From the NCBI GenBank assembly GCA_041392835.1, contig JAWKLF010000008.1, positions 39,266 to 103,265 of the forward strand: a stretch of 64,000 nt of DNA, written 5' to 3'. The notes beneath the pieces are model-generated. The model was not told the DNA's origin. It saw only the letters and a list, made by a program, of their open reading frames with translations, and ran no database searches. The position numbers and the translations under genes were made by a program. Every line of letters starts with the position of its first letter. Within the stretch, counting starts at the first letter, position 1. Below are positions 51,333-61,165 of this stretch, piece by piece. The DNA is from OLB11 sp041392835. GTDB taxonomy: Bacteria; Bacteroidota; Bacteroidia; Chitinophagales; Chitinophagaceae.

Positions 51333-53147
51333 TTAAGATACCGCTACAGATTGCATTTGTTTCATTGCATTTTTGCGCTCATGCTCATCCAATATTATTT
51401 TTCGCATACGTATAAAATTCGGAGTTACTTCTATACACTCATCAAATTCTATATACTCCATACATTCTTCTAAGGTCAATACTTTTTTAGGTGCAATTCT
51501 GGTAGCATCATCTGCACCACTGGCTCTATGATTGGTTAATTTCTTACCTTCTACTGCATTGATTAATAAATCGCCGGGCTTGATATGTTCAGCTACTATT
51601 TGACCTACATATAATTCTTCTCCAGGCTCAATAAAGAAAGTACCTCTATCTTGTAATTTATCTATTGAATAGCCAGTAGATGTGCCTGCGAATTTAGAGA
51701 TAAGAACACCATTGTTTCTGCCCGGTATTGGACCTTTCCAAGGTTTGTATTCATTAAATCGATGAGCCATAACTGCCTCGCCTGCAGTATTAGTAAGCAT
51801 TTGTGTACGTAAACCAATAAGACCGCGCGAAGGAATTTCAAATTCAAGGTGTTGCATTTCGCCTTTTGTTTCCATGATAAGCAATTCGCCCTTGCGTCTT
51901 GTAACTAAGTCAATGGCTTTGCTCGAATAATCCATTGGCACATCTATTACTAAAATTTCATATGGCTCGCATTTTTTGCCATCTATCTCCTTAGTAATAA
52001 CTTGTGGCTGACCAACAGTTAGTTCATATCCTTCTCTACGCATCGTTTCGATTAAAATACCTAAGTGCAATATTCCTCTTCCATATACTAAAAATGTGTC
52101 ACCATTGTCTGTGTCTTGAACTCGCAAGGCCAAGTTTTTTTCTGTTTCTTTCATTAGGCGATCGCGTAAATGTCTGCTGGTTACAAACTTTCCGTCTTTT
52201 CCAAAAAAAGGAGAATTATTGATACTAAAAGTCATATTCATAGTAGGCTCATCTACTTTAATAAAAGGTAAAGCTTCAGGCGTTTCGGCATCAGCAATAG
52301 TTTCTCCTATATTAAAATCTTCTAAACCTACAACGGCACATATATCTCCAGCTACTACTTCGGCAACTCTTTTCTTACCTAAAGATTCAAAAACGTATAG
52401 CTCTTTTACTTTAGATTTTCTTAAAGAACCATCTTCTGCCATAATAACTATCGGTTGATTTTCTTTTATAGCACCTCTACTTACACGTCCTACCGCTATT
52501 CTTCCTAAAAAAGATGAATAGTCTAAAGATGTAATTTGCATTTGCAAAGGCCCTTCATTGACTTTAGGAGCAGGCACATATTGTAAAATGCCATCCATAA
52601 GCGGGGTTATATCATCACATTGGGAGTTTTCGGTATTAAACCAACCATTTTTTCCTGAACCATAAAACGTAGGAAAATCTAATTGCTCTTCAGTAGCATC
52701 TAAGCTAAAAAACAAGTCAAAAACTGCATCGTGTACTTCATCTGGTCTGCAATTGGCTTTATCTACTTTGTTGATTACGACTAATGGTCTTAAGTTGAGT
52801 TGCAAAGCTTTTTGTAATACAAATCGTGTTTGAGGCATAGGCCCTTCAAAAGCATCTACTAAGAGTATAACTCCATCGGCCATTTTTAATACACGTTCTA
52901 CTTCTCCTCCAAAATCAGAGTGACCAGGAGTGTCTATAACATTGATTTTATGATCCTTATAGATAACTGATGCATTTTTAGAAAAAATAGTTATTCCTCT
53001 TTCTCTTTCCAAGTCGTTGCTATCCATTATTAATTCTCCAGACTCTTGGTTGGTCCTAAAAATATTGGCTTGGTGCAATATTTTATCAACAAGGGTAGTT
53101 TTTCCATGATCAACGTGTGCAATGATTGCAATGTTTCTAATATTCAT
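51333..53147 (-). CDS. typA: Translational GTPase TypA/BipA
   Basis: 604 residues, full length. A ribosome-binding GTPase involved in stress and 50S assembly. G1 AHVDHGKTTL, switch II DTPGHSDFGGEVER, G4 NKVDKANCRP; beta-barrel, EF-G-like domains III and V (LRTQMLTNTAGEAVMAHRF) and the BipA-specific C-terminal domain (GDLLINAVEGKKLTNHRASG) are present. A TACCTTTG box lies 19 nt upstream. Confidence 0.97.
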   Translation of the reverse strand: MNIRNIAIIAHVDHGKTTLVDKILHQANIFRTNQESGELIMDSNDLERERGITIFSKNASVIYKDHKINVIDTPGHSDFGGEVERVLKMADGVILLVDAFEGPMPQTRFVLQKALQLNLRPLVVINKVDKANCRPDEVHDAVFDLFFSLDATEEQLDFPTFYGSGKNGWFNTENSQCDDITPLMDGILQYVPAPKVNEGPLQMQITSLDYSSFLGRIAVGRVSRGAIKENQPIVIMAEDGSLRKSKVKELYVFESLGKKRVAEVVAGDICAVVGLEDFNIGETIADAETPEALPFIKVDEPTMNMTFSINNSPFFGKDGKFVTSRHLRDRLMKETEKNLALRVQDTDNGDTFLVYGRGILHLGILIETMRREGYELTVGQPQVITKEIDGKKCEPYEILVIDVPMDYSSKAIDLVTRRKGELLIMETKGEMQHLEFEIPSRGLIGLRTQMLTNTAGEAVMAHRFNEYKPWKGPIPGRNNGVLISKFAGTSTGYSIDKLQDRGTFFIEPGEELYVGQIVAEHIKPGDLLINAVEGKKLTNHRASGADDATRIAPKKVLTLEECMEYIEFDECIEVTPNFIRMRKIILDEHERKNAMKQMQSVAVS

Positions 53148-53545
53148 ATTAATTTTTAAAAGTCTGCAAAGGTAGCTCCTTTATTGCGCTTTATTATATA
53201 TAGGAGGTTAAGAAATAACTAATTAGAACAACATCATAAAACTTCATAACATCTATTTTTATTAAAAAAAAATCAATTTATGTAGTTTGATGCTGAAAGC
53301 CTACTGTTACTATTTTCCCTTTATGAGTACAACAAAGAGTGAAAATGAAATACATGTATTACGTAATAATTTAATAATTTAACTCAGACAGTACATGTAG
53401 TTCAACCCTTTCAGCCATATCTAATATATGTTTGAGATTGGAGAAATGAATTAATTACAAAAAAAGTTATAAATTAGCCAAACCAAAAGTCACCGAGAAA
53501 TAACCTACATAGATATACTTTTTCTTTCTCTAAAATATATATACT
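53148..53545. other. Divergent gap between typA and the repeat adhesin
   Basis: 398 bases, AT-rich. The only clear element is the typA -7 box at 53167-53174 (minus). No tRNA, small gene or terminator was identified, and no convincing promoter box for the adhesin was found. Confidence 0.5.
53167..53174 (-). promoter_or_regulatory. TACCTTTG -7 box of typA
   Basis: TAnnTTTG match on the minus strand, 19 nt before the typA ATG. Confidence 0.5.
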
Positions 53546-56500
53546 ATGAAAAACCAATTTCTCCCCCTATTCGTTCTTTTAATTTTAAGCTCAACAACAA
53601 GTTATTGTACAACCTTTACTTGGATAGGAGCACCAGGATCTAGCTGGAATATTGCAAACAATTGGTCTCCCACAGGTGTGCCAGGCTCCAATGATTATGT
53701 AAGTATCATAGGCGGTTCAATACAATTGCAGAATAATACAAGTATTAACAATATAAACTTCAATGGAGGTAGCATTGATGTAAATGGTTTTGAATTTAAT
53801 ATCTTAAACTCCAATCCAGGTTATTCTTCTATCATTAATGTTGATATAAACAATAGCTTAAGCGCAAGTACTGATATTGTATTTAATATCAATACTGGCC
53901 AATTTGGATATAATGTAAAAATGGGCAACTGTATAGTAAATGATAAAATTACTTTCAATTTAACAGGCTCAAATACCTTTTATGAAGGCGACCCCGGAAA
54001 TCAATTTAATGGAAATGTAGTTTATAATATTAATGGCTCTATGAGTATGAACTTGAGTTATACTTCGGCATCAACATATAGCGGCAACGTATCGTATAAT
54101 AGAACTGTAGAGGGGCCAAATTACATATTTATTTATGGTGCACAAGTGAATGGAAATTTTTACTATTCAAATTTATTGGGTGGCTTAAATATTTTTGGAA
54201 ATACTTCATATTCATCCATTATAAATGGTACTTGCACTATACAATGTTCTTATTCTACACCAGATATATTTAGTTTGCAACGAATTTCAAACCTAACGAA
54301 TGGTGGAAGCGTAACAGTTAATGGATCTAAAGGTTTTCAAATAGAACAAGACACTCTTAAACTTAGTAGCATGAGTGTACTTGGATATAAAGGTGCAACA
54401 TATGCAAACTTGAAACATAATAAATTAAATTGCGATCTCTTTATTGAAGACGACGCTAGCTATGCATCTGGATATGCTACTTATTTGGAAGATAATTATA
54501 TAACAGGAAATTCAAATTTTACTATTAATGGATTTAATACTTTGTATGAATCAAACACGGCTAATAGCAAAAATACTTATAATGGAAATACCATTTTTTC
54601 AATACAAAACAGTGCAGCACTATATATATGCCAACAAGACAAATCTACATTTAATGGGCACCTACAAATACAAAGAAGTGTAGACGGTTATACTAAAATA
54701 TTCAATTCGGGCTCTATTATAAATGGCAACTTTTCATATACCAACAGTGCTGGAGGTGATAATTATATAGGAAACTTAAATAGCCAAACAGCAATTTCAG
54801 GCATGATAAACATACAAGCAAATTTGAATCCTATCGGAAATTTTGTTTTGTATAAAGTACAAAACCAAACGCCTGGCGGCAAAATTAATGTTCATAATTC
54901 AAAGGGGTTTGATTTAAAAAGTGATTCCTTAAAAGTAGATTCCTTAAATATTATTTCATATAGAGGCAATAACTATTCTTATTTTTATGACAATAAAATT
55001 ATTGGCCATCTAACCTTAGCAGATAGTATCAGCAACATAAATGGCTATAGAACGTATATGCAAAACAATACAGTAAACGGAAATACTTCGATAAGAATAT
55101 ATGGAAGCAATGCATTTGAAGAGGCCAGCTCATTGGGATTGCCGAATACTTTTAATGGAAATGTACATTTTGACATTTTAGGTACTGCCAATGTTTATAT
55201 ATGCTATAAAGAAAAATCTTCTTATAATGGAAATTTATCAATTCAACGTACTGGAGATGGCTATACCCAAATTTTTCCAAAAGGTTCGGCCATAAGTGGA
55301 AATTTTATTTTAGACAAACAAAGTAATGGCGCAACAGAAATTGGTGCGCTTTCCTCTAAAACGCTTATTGGAGGCACAATAGACTTAAATATTGCACAAT
55401 CGCAGACAGATATTTTTACTTTATTAAATATAGAAAATCAAACAAACGGAGGCAATATATTAATACAAAATACAAAAGGATTAAGCATACAAAAAGATAC
55501 GATACGAGCCAACACTTTTGCTATTGATGCATACTCGGGAAATGCCTATGCAGTAGTAAGCGACAATCACATTCAGGCTACATTCACATTAAGCGATGAT
55601 GTAAACTACACTACTGGATACAATACACAATTTAGAAGAAATACTATAATAGGAAATAGTACTTTTACTATATTAGGCTCTAACACTTTTTTAGAAGCAG
55701 ATGCTCCTAACTCTGCCAATAGCTATCAGGGCAATGTAGCTATACTTTGCAATGGCACTTCAACACTTAGTGTGAGCAGCGGATCAGCTTCATTGTTTAA
55801 TGGAAATCTAATTGTGGATAGAACCATGAACGGTATTTCAACCATGTTTAATGCCGGTTCCACAATAAGTGGTAATTTTTCGTTTACAAAAAATGCTGCT
55901 GGAAATAGCACTTTTGGAAATTCATTAATACAAACTACAATAGGAGGTACTATAGATATACATATTACTCAAAATATGACAAGCGACTTTAAACTGCTTA
56001 ATTTGAAAAATAATAATAATGGTGGTAATATTTTTGTTGACCATACAAAAGCATTTGTTATAGAAAAGGACAGCTTACAAATTGGACTTTTGAGCATAAA
56101 AAATTATAGCGGTATAGGCCACTCGTATTTAGAAAATAATTTTATTGATGGAAATATATATGTGAAAGACTCATCAAATTATAACAGTGGTTATATAACA
56201 AGTTTTAATTCCAACTATATTACAGGCACTTCCGATATTGTTATGAATGGTAGTAATCAATTTAACGATGCGAGTGGAACAAATTCGGGAAGTACTTATA
56301 TAGGCGATGTAAGTTATACAAGAAACGGTGGGCCTATGTCTATCGGATTGCTTGATACAAACTCCTATGCAGGCAACTTAACTTTTAGCAGCAATGCTTC
56401 TATAACCAACAATTATATTCGATTTATTGGGAGTACAAATGCTACTTTATCTAAAACAGGAACTTCTATTTTGGAAATCAACAGACTCATCATGAACAAA

Positions 56501-57898
56501 TCTTCCAAAGCAACACTAACATTAAACAGCCCTGTATACATTAACAATGTAGGAATCTTTAATAGTGGTTTTATTATTTCAAGCATTTCAAATCCTTTGA
56601 TTTTTGTAGAAAATGCTATTCAAGCACAAGCAAGCAATAATAGTCATACTATAGGTGTAGTAGACAAAATAGGAAATGATGCTTTTTCATTTCCTTTAGG
56701 AAATAGTGAAGGGTATTTCCCTATTTCAATAAGTGCACCGGGTTCTATATCATCGCATTTTAGAGCCAACTTCATCAACCATAACCCTAGCAATGACGGA
56801 TACGATATAGCTCTTAAAGATGTAAGCATCAGTCAAATAGCACCCTTCTATTATTGGACACTTGAACAGTTAGTAGGCTCAGATGCTGAAATAGTTTCTG
56901 TTAGTTGGGATGGGCCATGTTCTAATAATGGCATATCCAATTTAAACGATTTAATAGTAGCACGATGGAATGGCAATCTATGGAATAATCTTGGAAATGG
57001 AAACATAACTGGCAATTCCTTACAAGGTACTGTAAGTAGTTTGAACAACACACCTAACTACAATGTATTTGCCTTAGGAACTGAAACATCCTTAAATCTT
57101 TGGGATATAGTAAGTATATCTGCAACCAATACTACTGTTTGTCAAGGCTATCTTAGTACCCTCACCGCTAGTGGGTCTGCAAATTATATTTGGGAGCCTG
57201 GCACTTCAATAGGTTCTACATACAATGTAAATCCAACTTCAACAACGACATACACGGTAACGGGTACAAGCGCTTCAGGATGTATAACGACCGCTACTCA
57301 TACTATTACAGCTATTGCGTGCCCTACTGTACTTACCACTAAAGCTTTTATTCAAGGATATTACATTGGCTCTGGGTTACAACAAGAAGTTTTATATAAT
57401 CAAGGTGAATACGCCTTATCGAATGGAGTTTGCGATAGTATTGAAATAAGTTTGTGCGAAACAACCTACCCATATGCAGTACAATACAATAATAAAGTAC
57501 CAATCTTGGCAAATGGAAATATTGTAAGTAATTATCTAAACATAATAGACAAAGCATTTTTTATTAAACTTAACCACAGAAATGGCATAGAAACGTGGAG
57601 TGCAAGCCCTATCACGATGACAGCAAATACGATGTATGATTTTACAGGTGCAGATAGCAAAGCCTTTGGCAATAATCAAATAGAAGTAGAACCCAATATT
57701 TGGGCTATATATTCATGCGATGTCAATCAGGATGGCTTTGTAGATATTTTTGATTTTTTAGAATGGGATATTGATAATCAAAATTTTGCTGCGGGATATT
57801 ATACTACAGATTTTAATGGAGATGGCTTTATAGATATTTTTGACTTTCTTATATGGGATCCTAATAATCAAAACTTTATTGGATTACTAACACCCTAA
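53546..57898 (+). CDS. Giant secreted repeat protein (adhesin-like) with dockerin-like C-terminus
   Basis: 1450 residues. Signal peptide 1-21 (SSTTSYC), then FTWIGAPGSSWNIANNWSP, a motif seen at the start of many bacterial beta-helix surface proteins. One shortened and four further copies of a 191-residue unit span residues 74-965; each begins with a GG pair (74, 253, 444, 635, 826) and carries NGN-type turns every 20-30 residues, suggesting a beta-solenoid. Then a low-complexity segment, an uncharacterised domain (about 1040-1180), an Ig-like domain (about 1185-1257) and the 187-residue C-terminal module with two calcium loops (D1392-D1400, D1422-D1430). Asn/Ser-rich, few charged residues, no catalytic motif. 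It is probably a surface adhesin or matrix component. Confidence 0.85.
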   Translation: MKNQFLPLFVLLILSSTTSYCTTFTWIGAPGSSWNIANNWSPTGVPGSNDYVSIIGGSIQLQNNTSINNINFNGGSIDVNGFEFNILNSNPGYSSIINVDINNSLSASTDIVFNINTGQFGYNVKMGNCIVNDKITFNLTGSNTFYEGDPGNQFNGNVVYNINGSMSMNLSYTSASTYSGNVSYNRTVEGPNYIFIYGAQVNGNFYYSNLLGGLNIFGNTSYSSIINGTCTIQCSYSTPDIFSLQRISNLTNGGSVTVNGSKGFQIEQDTLKLSSMSVLGYKGATYANLKHNKLNCDLFIEDDASYASGYATYLEDNYITGNSNFTINGFNTLYESNTANSKNTYNGNTIFSIQNSAALYICQQDKSTFNGHLQIQRSVDGYTKIFNSGSIINGNFSYTNSAGGDNYIGNLNSQTAISGMINIQANLNPIGNFVLYKVQNQTPGGKINVHNSKGFDLKSDSLKVDSLNIISYRGNNYSYFYDNKIIGHLTLADSISNINGYRTYMQNNTVNGNTSIRIYGSNAFEEASSLGLPNTFNGNVHFDILGTANVYICYKEKSSYNGNLSIQRTGDGYTQIFPKGSAISGNFILDKQSNGATEIGALSSKTLIGGTIDLNIAQSQTDIFTLLNIENQTNGGNILIQNTKGLSIQKDTIRANTFAIDAYSGNAYAVVSDNHIQATFTLSDDVNYTTGYNTQFRRNTIIGNSTFTILGSNTFLEADAPNSANSYQGNVAILCNGTSTLSVSSGSASLFNGNLIVDRTMNGISTMFNAGSTISGNFSFTKNAAGNSTFGNSLIQTTIGGTIDIHITQNMTSDFKLLNLKNNNNGGNIFVDHTKAFVIEKDSLQIGLLSIKNYSGIGHSYLENNFIDGNIYVKDSSNYNSGYITSFNSNYITGTSDIVMNGSNQFNDASGTNSGSTYIGDVSYTRNGGPMSIGLLDTNSYAGNLTFSSNASITNNYIRFIGSTNATLSKTGTSILEINRLIMNKSSKATLTLNSPVYINNVGIFNSGFIISSISNPLIFVENAIQAQASNNSHTIGVVDKIGNDAFSFPLGNSEGYFPISISAPGSISSHFRANFINHNPSNDGYDIALKDVSISQIAPFYYWTLEQLVGSDAEIVSVSWDGPCSNNGISNLNDLIVARWNGNLWNNLGNGNITGNSLQGTVSSLNNTPNYNVFALGTETSLNLWDIVSISATNTTVCQGYLSTLTASGSANYIWEPGTSIGSTYNVNPTSTTTYTVTGTSASGCITTATHTITAIACPTVLTTKAFIQGYYIGSGLQQEVLYNQGEYALSNGVCDSIEISLCETTYPYAVQYNNKVPILANGNIVSNYLNIIDKAFFIKLNHRNGIETWSASPITMTANTMYDFTGADSKAFGNNQIEVEPNIWAIYSCDVNQDGFVDIFDFLEWDIDNQNFAAGYYTTDFNGDGFIDIFDFLIWDPNNQNFIGLLTP
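53762..56440 (+). repeat. Tandem 573-nt coding repeats
   Basis: GG codons that open each unit start at 54302, 54875, 55448 and 56021, exactly 573 nt apart, with a shorter first unit from about 53762 and a partial last one. Within a unit the order is GGxxxxxxxKxFxIxKDxLxxxxxxIxxYxG, a D-x-x-Y/N-x-x-GY block, an N-G/S-N-x-F block and an NGN-F block. Sequences have diverged, so it is not a recent DNA duplication. Confidence 0.85.
57335..57895 (+). other. C-terminal dockerin-like module, copy 2
   Basis: Codes for residues 1264-1450: QGYYIGSGLQQEVLYNQG, FFIKLNHRNGIETWS, then calcium loops DVNQDGFVD and DFNGDGFID with IFDFL after each. It matches copy 1 at 35997-36563 in order, length and most key residues. 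Confidence 0.8.
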
Positions 57899-57947
57899 AG
57901 TATCTTTTGCTTCATAAAAATATTAGTTATGAAAGCAAAAAAAGTAT
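57899..57947 (+). terminator. Possible hairpin terminator after the repeat adhesin
   Basis: TTTTGCTTCATAA pairs with TTATGAAAGCAAAA across a 10-nt loop, with one bulged base. There is no T run on the plus strand, so it is a structured 3' end rather than a classical terminator. Confidence 0.35.
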
Positions 57948-58121
57948 ATATAAAATTTGAGTGTAATAGAGATTAATTCCTAAAATAATATATATACAAA
58001 TCTGTCATTTTGCCTCATAGCTATCAAAAAATACTTTTAATTTTAATTATTAGCACTATATTCGTGCATTACAAATTAAAAAAAGAAACATAACATTTTT
58101 TAGATACATAAAATTTGATAT

Positions 58122-58979
58122 ATGAAAAAAATCTTACTAGTTTTACTTGTTGTTCTAAGTACTTATTTTATTCAAGCACAAGACAATCTATATGGTACCT
58201 TTTATGGTATTCAAGCACAAGTATATAAATCTAATTTATTCAACTCAGATGATTTAAGAACAGATAGTTTCCAAACTTATAGTTTTACACCTGGCTTTGG
58301 TTTGCAACTCGAATATGGCTACCTATACGAATCAGGATTTTCAATAAGTGGAGGCTTACAAATAGCCACAAACAGTCAAAAATACAAAGGCACTCATTCT
58401 TTTTATTTATACGATTTAAATGCTACTACTACTATGACATTGATAAAAATCCCTTTAATCATGTCAAAACAAGCTATCAATGAGAAAAAAATGAAGTTTA
58501 TCTATTCTTGGGGGTTTTATTTAGGTTTTAATGCAGGCACGAAAGACCATGTAACATGGGATTTTAAAGACCCAAAAGCAATAGACTACGAAATAGATAT
58601 TACTAAAAATACATACACTGCTGGCTATGTGGGAGATAGCGTAAAATCAACTTGGGATTTAAAAAAATCACCTTATAGAAGCATGGGCTTTGGCGCTCTA
58701 GGAGCTATAGGTGCTACCTATCGAATAGGTAAAAAAACAGATTTTATAGCACAGGCTCGAGGCGACTTTATGCTTTCTAATATTGAACGTACAGACGAAA
58801 TAGAATATACCCCTACAGGCAAAACTGCTCAATTTGAAAAATCTAAATTAGACCATCCATTTGGAAACTATGCAAAATGGATGACATCAGGAAACCTTAA
58901 TCACAATAGATCTGCTACACATCCTTTTACATTAGGCTTAACTTTAGGTATCCGTCATTATATTTTTGATTTCGATTAG
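58122..58979 (+). CDS. Outer-membrane beta-barrel protein
   Basis: 285 residues. Signal peptide 1-19 (FIQAQ) then alternating amphipathic strands with aromatic ends (FGLQLEYGYLYESGFSISGGLQ, KFIYSWGFYLGFNAG), closing with the barrel strand LGLTLGIRHYIFDFD ending in Asp. It resembles the PorT-type outer membrane beta-barrel group of Bacteroidota. Function unknown. It converges on the DUF6048 gene, 19 nt apart. Confidence 0.75.
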   Translation: MKKILLVLLVVLSTYFIQAQDNLYGTFYGIQAQVYKSNLFNSDDLRTDSFQTYSFTPGFGLQLEYGYLYESGFSISGGLQIATNSQKYKGTHSFYLYDLNATTTMTLIKIPLIMSKQAINEKKMKFIYSWGFYLGFNAGTKDHVTWDFKDPKAIDYEIDITKNTYTAGYVGDSVKSTWDLKKSPYRSMGFGALGAIGATYRIGKKTDFIAQARGDFMLSNIERTDEIEYTPTGKTAQFEKSKLDHPFGNYAKWMTSGNLNHNRSATHPFTLGLTLGIRHYIFDFD

Positions 58980-58998
58980 TAGCTATAAAAAGTTTACT

Positions 58999-59670
58999 CT
59001 AATTTCTTTTTCCAAATCCATATAATAAAAACATATTATATCCAAAAACTGTGTTTTTATTGCCATTGCCATACCCTGAAATGTAAGCTGGCGCTAAGTT
59101 TTGTACTTTTTTAGGATTTATTAGAGTTTTAAATCGAATATTCCATCCTAAGAAAATATGATGGTATACTTGCATCTTAAATCCTGAACCAAATTCTAAC
59201 CAGTGCGCATTAAAAGATGTACTTGGATATACACCTTGCACATTTCCCCATATTGGATCTTGGATTGCATATGTAGCATCTTGTCTTTTGACATGTGCAA
59301 AGCCATATCTAAGACTTACAAATACATTGTCCATATCTCCAAAATATTCTTTATTAAAAAATGTTTTATCAATTCCAAATGTTGTAAAATAATTCCTTGA
59401 TGCATATTCTATAAAACTATTTTTTACTGAAGAATGTCCAAAACCAAAATCCGATACAATATTAATATCCTTTTTAAAATTTGCATCTATCATAAATTCA
59501 TAAGTAGCATACTGATTTTGCATGACGTTAGCAACTAATTTAGCCATATCCACGCCTATTCTTGCATACGTAAATTTTTTGTACATACTATCTTTTGTTT
59601 GTCCAATACAAACTTGAGGTACTATATAAATAAGTACACAACATAATATCCATTTATTTTTTAATGACAA
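58999..59670 (-). CDS. DUF6048 family outer-membrane-like protein
   Basis: 223 residues with a signal peptide (about 1-23, VCIGQ) and barrel-like strands (YARIGVDMAKLVANVM, YATYEFMIDANFKKDINIVSDFGFG, FLGWNIRFKTLI), ending FLLYGFGKRN. The pattern matches DUF6048, a Bacteroidota family usually encoded beside DUF6452, as here. Its start overlaps the end of the DUF6452 gene by 17 nt, suggesting coupled expression. Confidence 0.75.
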   Translation of the reverse strand: MSLKNKWILCCVLIYIVPQVCIGQTKDSMYKKFTYARIGVDMAKLVANVMQNQYATYEFMIDANFKKDINIVSDFGFGHSSVKNSFIEYASRNYFTTFGIDKTFFNKEYFGDMDNVFVSLRYGFAHVKRQDATYAIQDPIWGNVQGVYPSTSFNAHWLEFGSGFKMQVYHHIFLGWNIRFKTLINPKKVQNLAPAYISGYGNGNKNTVFGYNMFLLYGFGKRN

Positions 59671-60151
59671 CTTGTAAGTGTTTTTTATTTATTTGATTAT
59701 CTACATTAGGGTCCGATATATATATACTATCAATTGTTAGAGTAGAATACTTTACTGCTTGAAGTTCGTGGTAGGTTTGAAAACCACAAGCTGAAGAAAT
59801 AAAATGTAAATTTCGTTGGGAATATAGAGTTATAGTATCTGGTATAGAGGTTTGTATAGTAGTAGAATCAATATAAAAATAAAACACACTACTATCTTGA
59901 ATTTGAGAAGGTACTATTGAAAAATATGGTGTATTCCTACTTTGAGTATAAAACAAACTGTCTTTACCAAACAACCATATAGCGTTGTCAAGTACGGTAT
60001 CTTTTATTGTGCTTGAAGTATCTTGGCTTACATACACCCCTTGAATAGTGATTAACTGAGGCACAAGACAAATCTGTGATTGCTTACAAGCCATTTCAAA
60101 TAATAGAAATGCAAACAAGAAAAGAAAAATATATTTTATTTGAAGTACCAT
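59654..60151 (-). CDS. DUF6452 family lipoprotein-like protein
   Basis: 165 residues. A hydrophobic N-terminus ends in LLFEMAC, a lipobox-like site (Cys22). The rest matches DUF6452, with DTITLYSQRNLHFISSACGF and the terminal SIYISDPNVDNQINKKHLQV. Function unknown. It follows korB immediately and is paired with DUF6048. Confidence 0.75.
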   Translation of the reverse strand: MVLQIKYIFLFLFAFLLFEMACKQSQICLVPQLITIQGVYVSQDTSSTIKDTVLDNAIWLFGKDSLFYTQSRNTPYFSIVPSQIQDSSVFYFYIDSTTIQTSIPDTITLYSQRNLHFISSACGFQTYHELQAVKYSTLTIDSIYISDPNVDNQINKKHLQVVIKK

Positions 60152-61165
60152 TTAGCTAACAGTCCATGTTTCTTTACCCGATAAAATTGCATCTAAATCC
60201 AAAGCTGGTTTTTGTGTGCTGATGTCATTAACTTGTTTTGCTAAGGCATCTTCATAACATACTCTTTCGTGAGCAAAAAGAACACCAAAAGGTCTAGGCA
60301 ATTTTTCATTGCTCGCATTATCGTCAAACATTCGAGTAAGTAGTTGGGCTTTAGCAAGGTCTTTTTCATTGTGTATCCACAAGTCGCTTTCGCCAAAATC
60401 TTGAAGGGAAACAACACGTGGTGTTAAGCCGTCAAGTCTTATACCTTTATCTCGGTTTGAGCCAAAAATCAAAGGTTTATCGTGTTCTACAAACAGAGCA
60501 TGCTCGGGTTTAGTAGATTTTTCTGTAAAAATTTCAAAGGCTCCATCATTAAAAATATTACAGTTCTGATATATTTCTAAAAATGAACTTCCTCTATGTG
60601 CATGACTTCTTTTAATCATTTCTTGCAGATGTTTAGTATCTCTATCCATAGCCCTAGCTACAAAACTGGCGTCAGCACCTAAAGCTAATGCAGCAGGATT
60701 AAAAGGATGATCAATACTTCCATAAGGAGTAGATTTGGTTACTTTATTGGGCTCGCTGGTAGGCGAATATTGCCCTTTTGTTAAACCATAAATTTGATTA
60801 TTAAACAATAATATTTGAACATTGATATTCCTACGCAATAGATGGATAAGATGATTACCTCCTATACTCATAGCATCACCATCTCCTGTTACTATCCACA
60901 CACTTAAATCTGGACGAGAAATTTTTAATCCACTGGCTATAGCAGTAGCTCTTCCATGTATGCTGTGCATACCATATGTATTAGTATAGTATGGAAATCT
61001 CGAAGAACAACCAATACCAGAAATAATGGCAATATTTTCTCTTGGAATACGTAAAGTAGGCAATACTGTCTGAACTTGTTTTAAAATACTATAATCACCA
61101 CATCCAGGACACCATCTTACTTCTTGGTCTGTAGCAAAATCTTTTGGAGTTAATTGATCTACCAT
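60152..61165 (-). CDS. korB: 2-oxoglutarate:ferredoxin oxidoreductase subunit beta
   Basis: 337 residues. It is the thiamine-diphosphate-binding subunit of a 2-oxoacid:ferredoxin oxidoreductase: CPGCGDYSIL near the N-terminus, GIGCSSRFPYYTNTYGMHSIHGRA, TPP/Mg motif GDGDAMSIGGNHLIHLLRRN with FNNQIYGLTKGQYSPTS. It catalyses CoA- and ferredoxin-dependent decarboxylation of 2-oxoglutarate. The gamma/alpha subunit gene (korA) normally sits directly upstream; here the upstream 377 bases are non-coding and then a divergent adhesin begins. The organism also has sucA, so two enzymes for the same substrate are likely. Confidence 0.92.
   Translation of the reverse strand: MVDQLTPKDFATDQEVRWCPGCGDYSILKQVQTVLPTLRIPRENIAIISGIGCSSRFPYYTNTYGMHSIHGRATAIASGLKISRPDLSVWIVTGDGDAMSIGGNHLIHLLRRNINVQILLFNNQIYGLTKGQYSPTSEPNKVTKSTPYGSIDHPFNPAALALGADASFVARAMDRDTKHLQEMIKRSHAHRGSSFLEIYQNCNIFNDGAFEIFTEKSTKPEHALFVEHDKPLIFGSNRDKGIRLDGLTPRVVSLQDFGESDLWIHNEKDLAKAQLLTRMFDDNASNEKLPRPFGVLFAHERVCYEDALAKQVNDISTQKPALDLDAILSGKETWTVS

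Noticed and set aside
53762..56440. CRISPR-like or satellite DNA repeat
   Set aside because: The periodicity is at protein level in one open frame, units are 573 nt and diverged; there are no short identical repeats with spacers.
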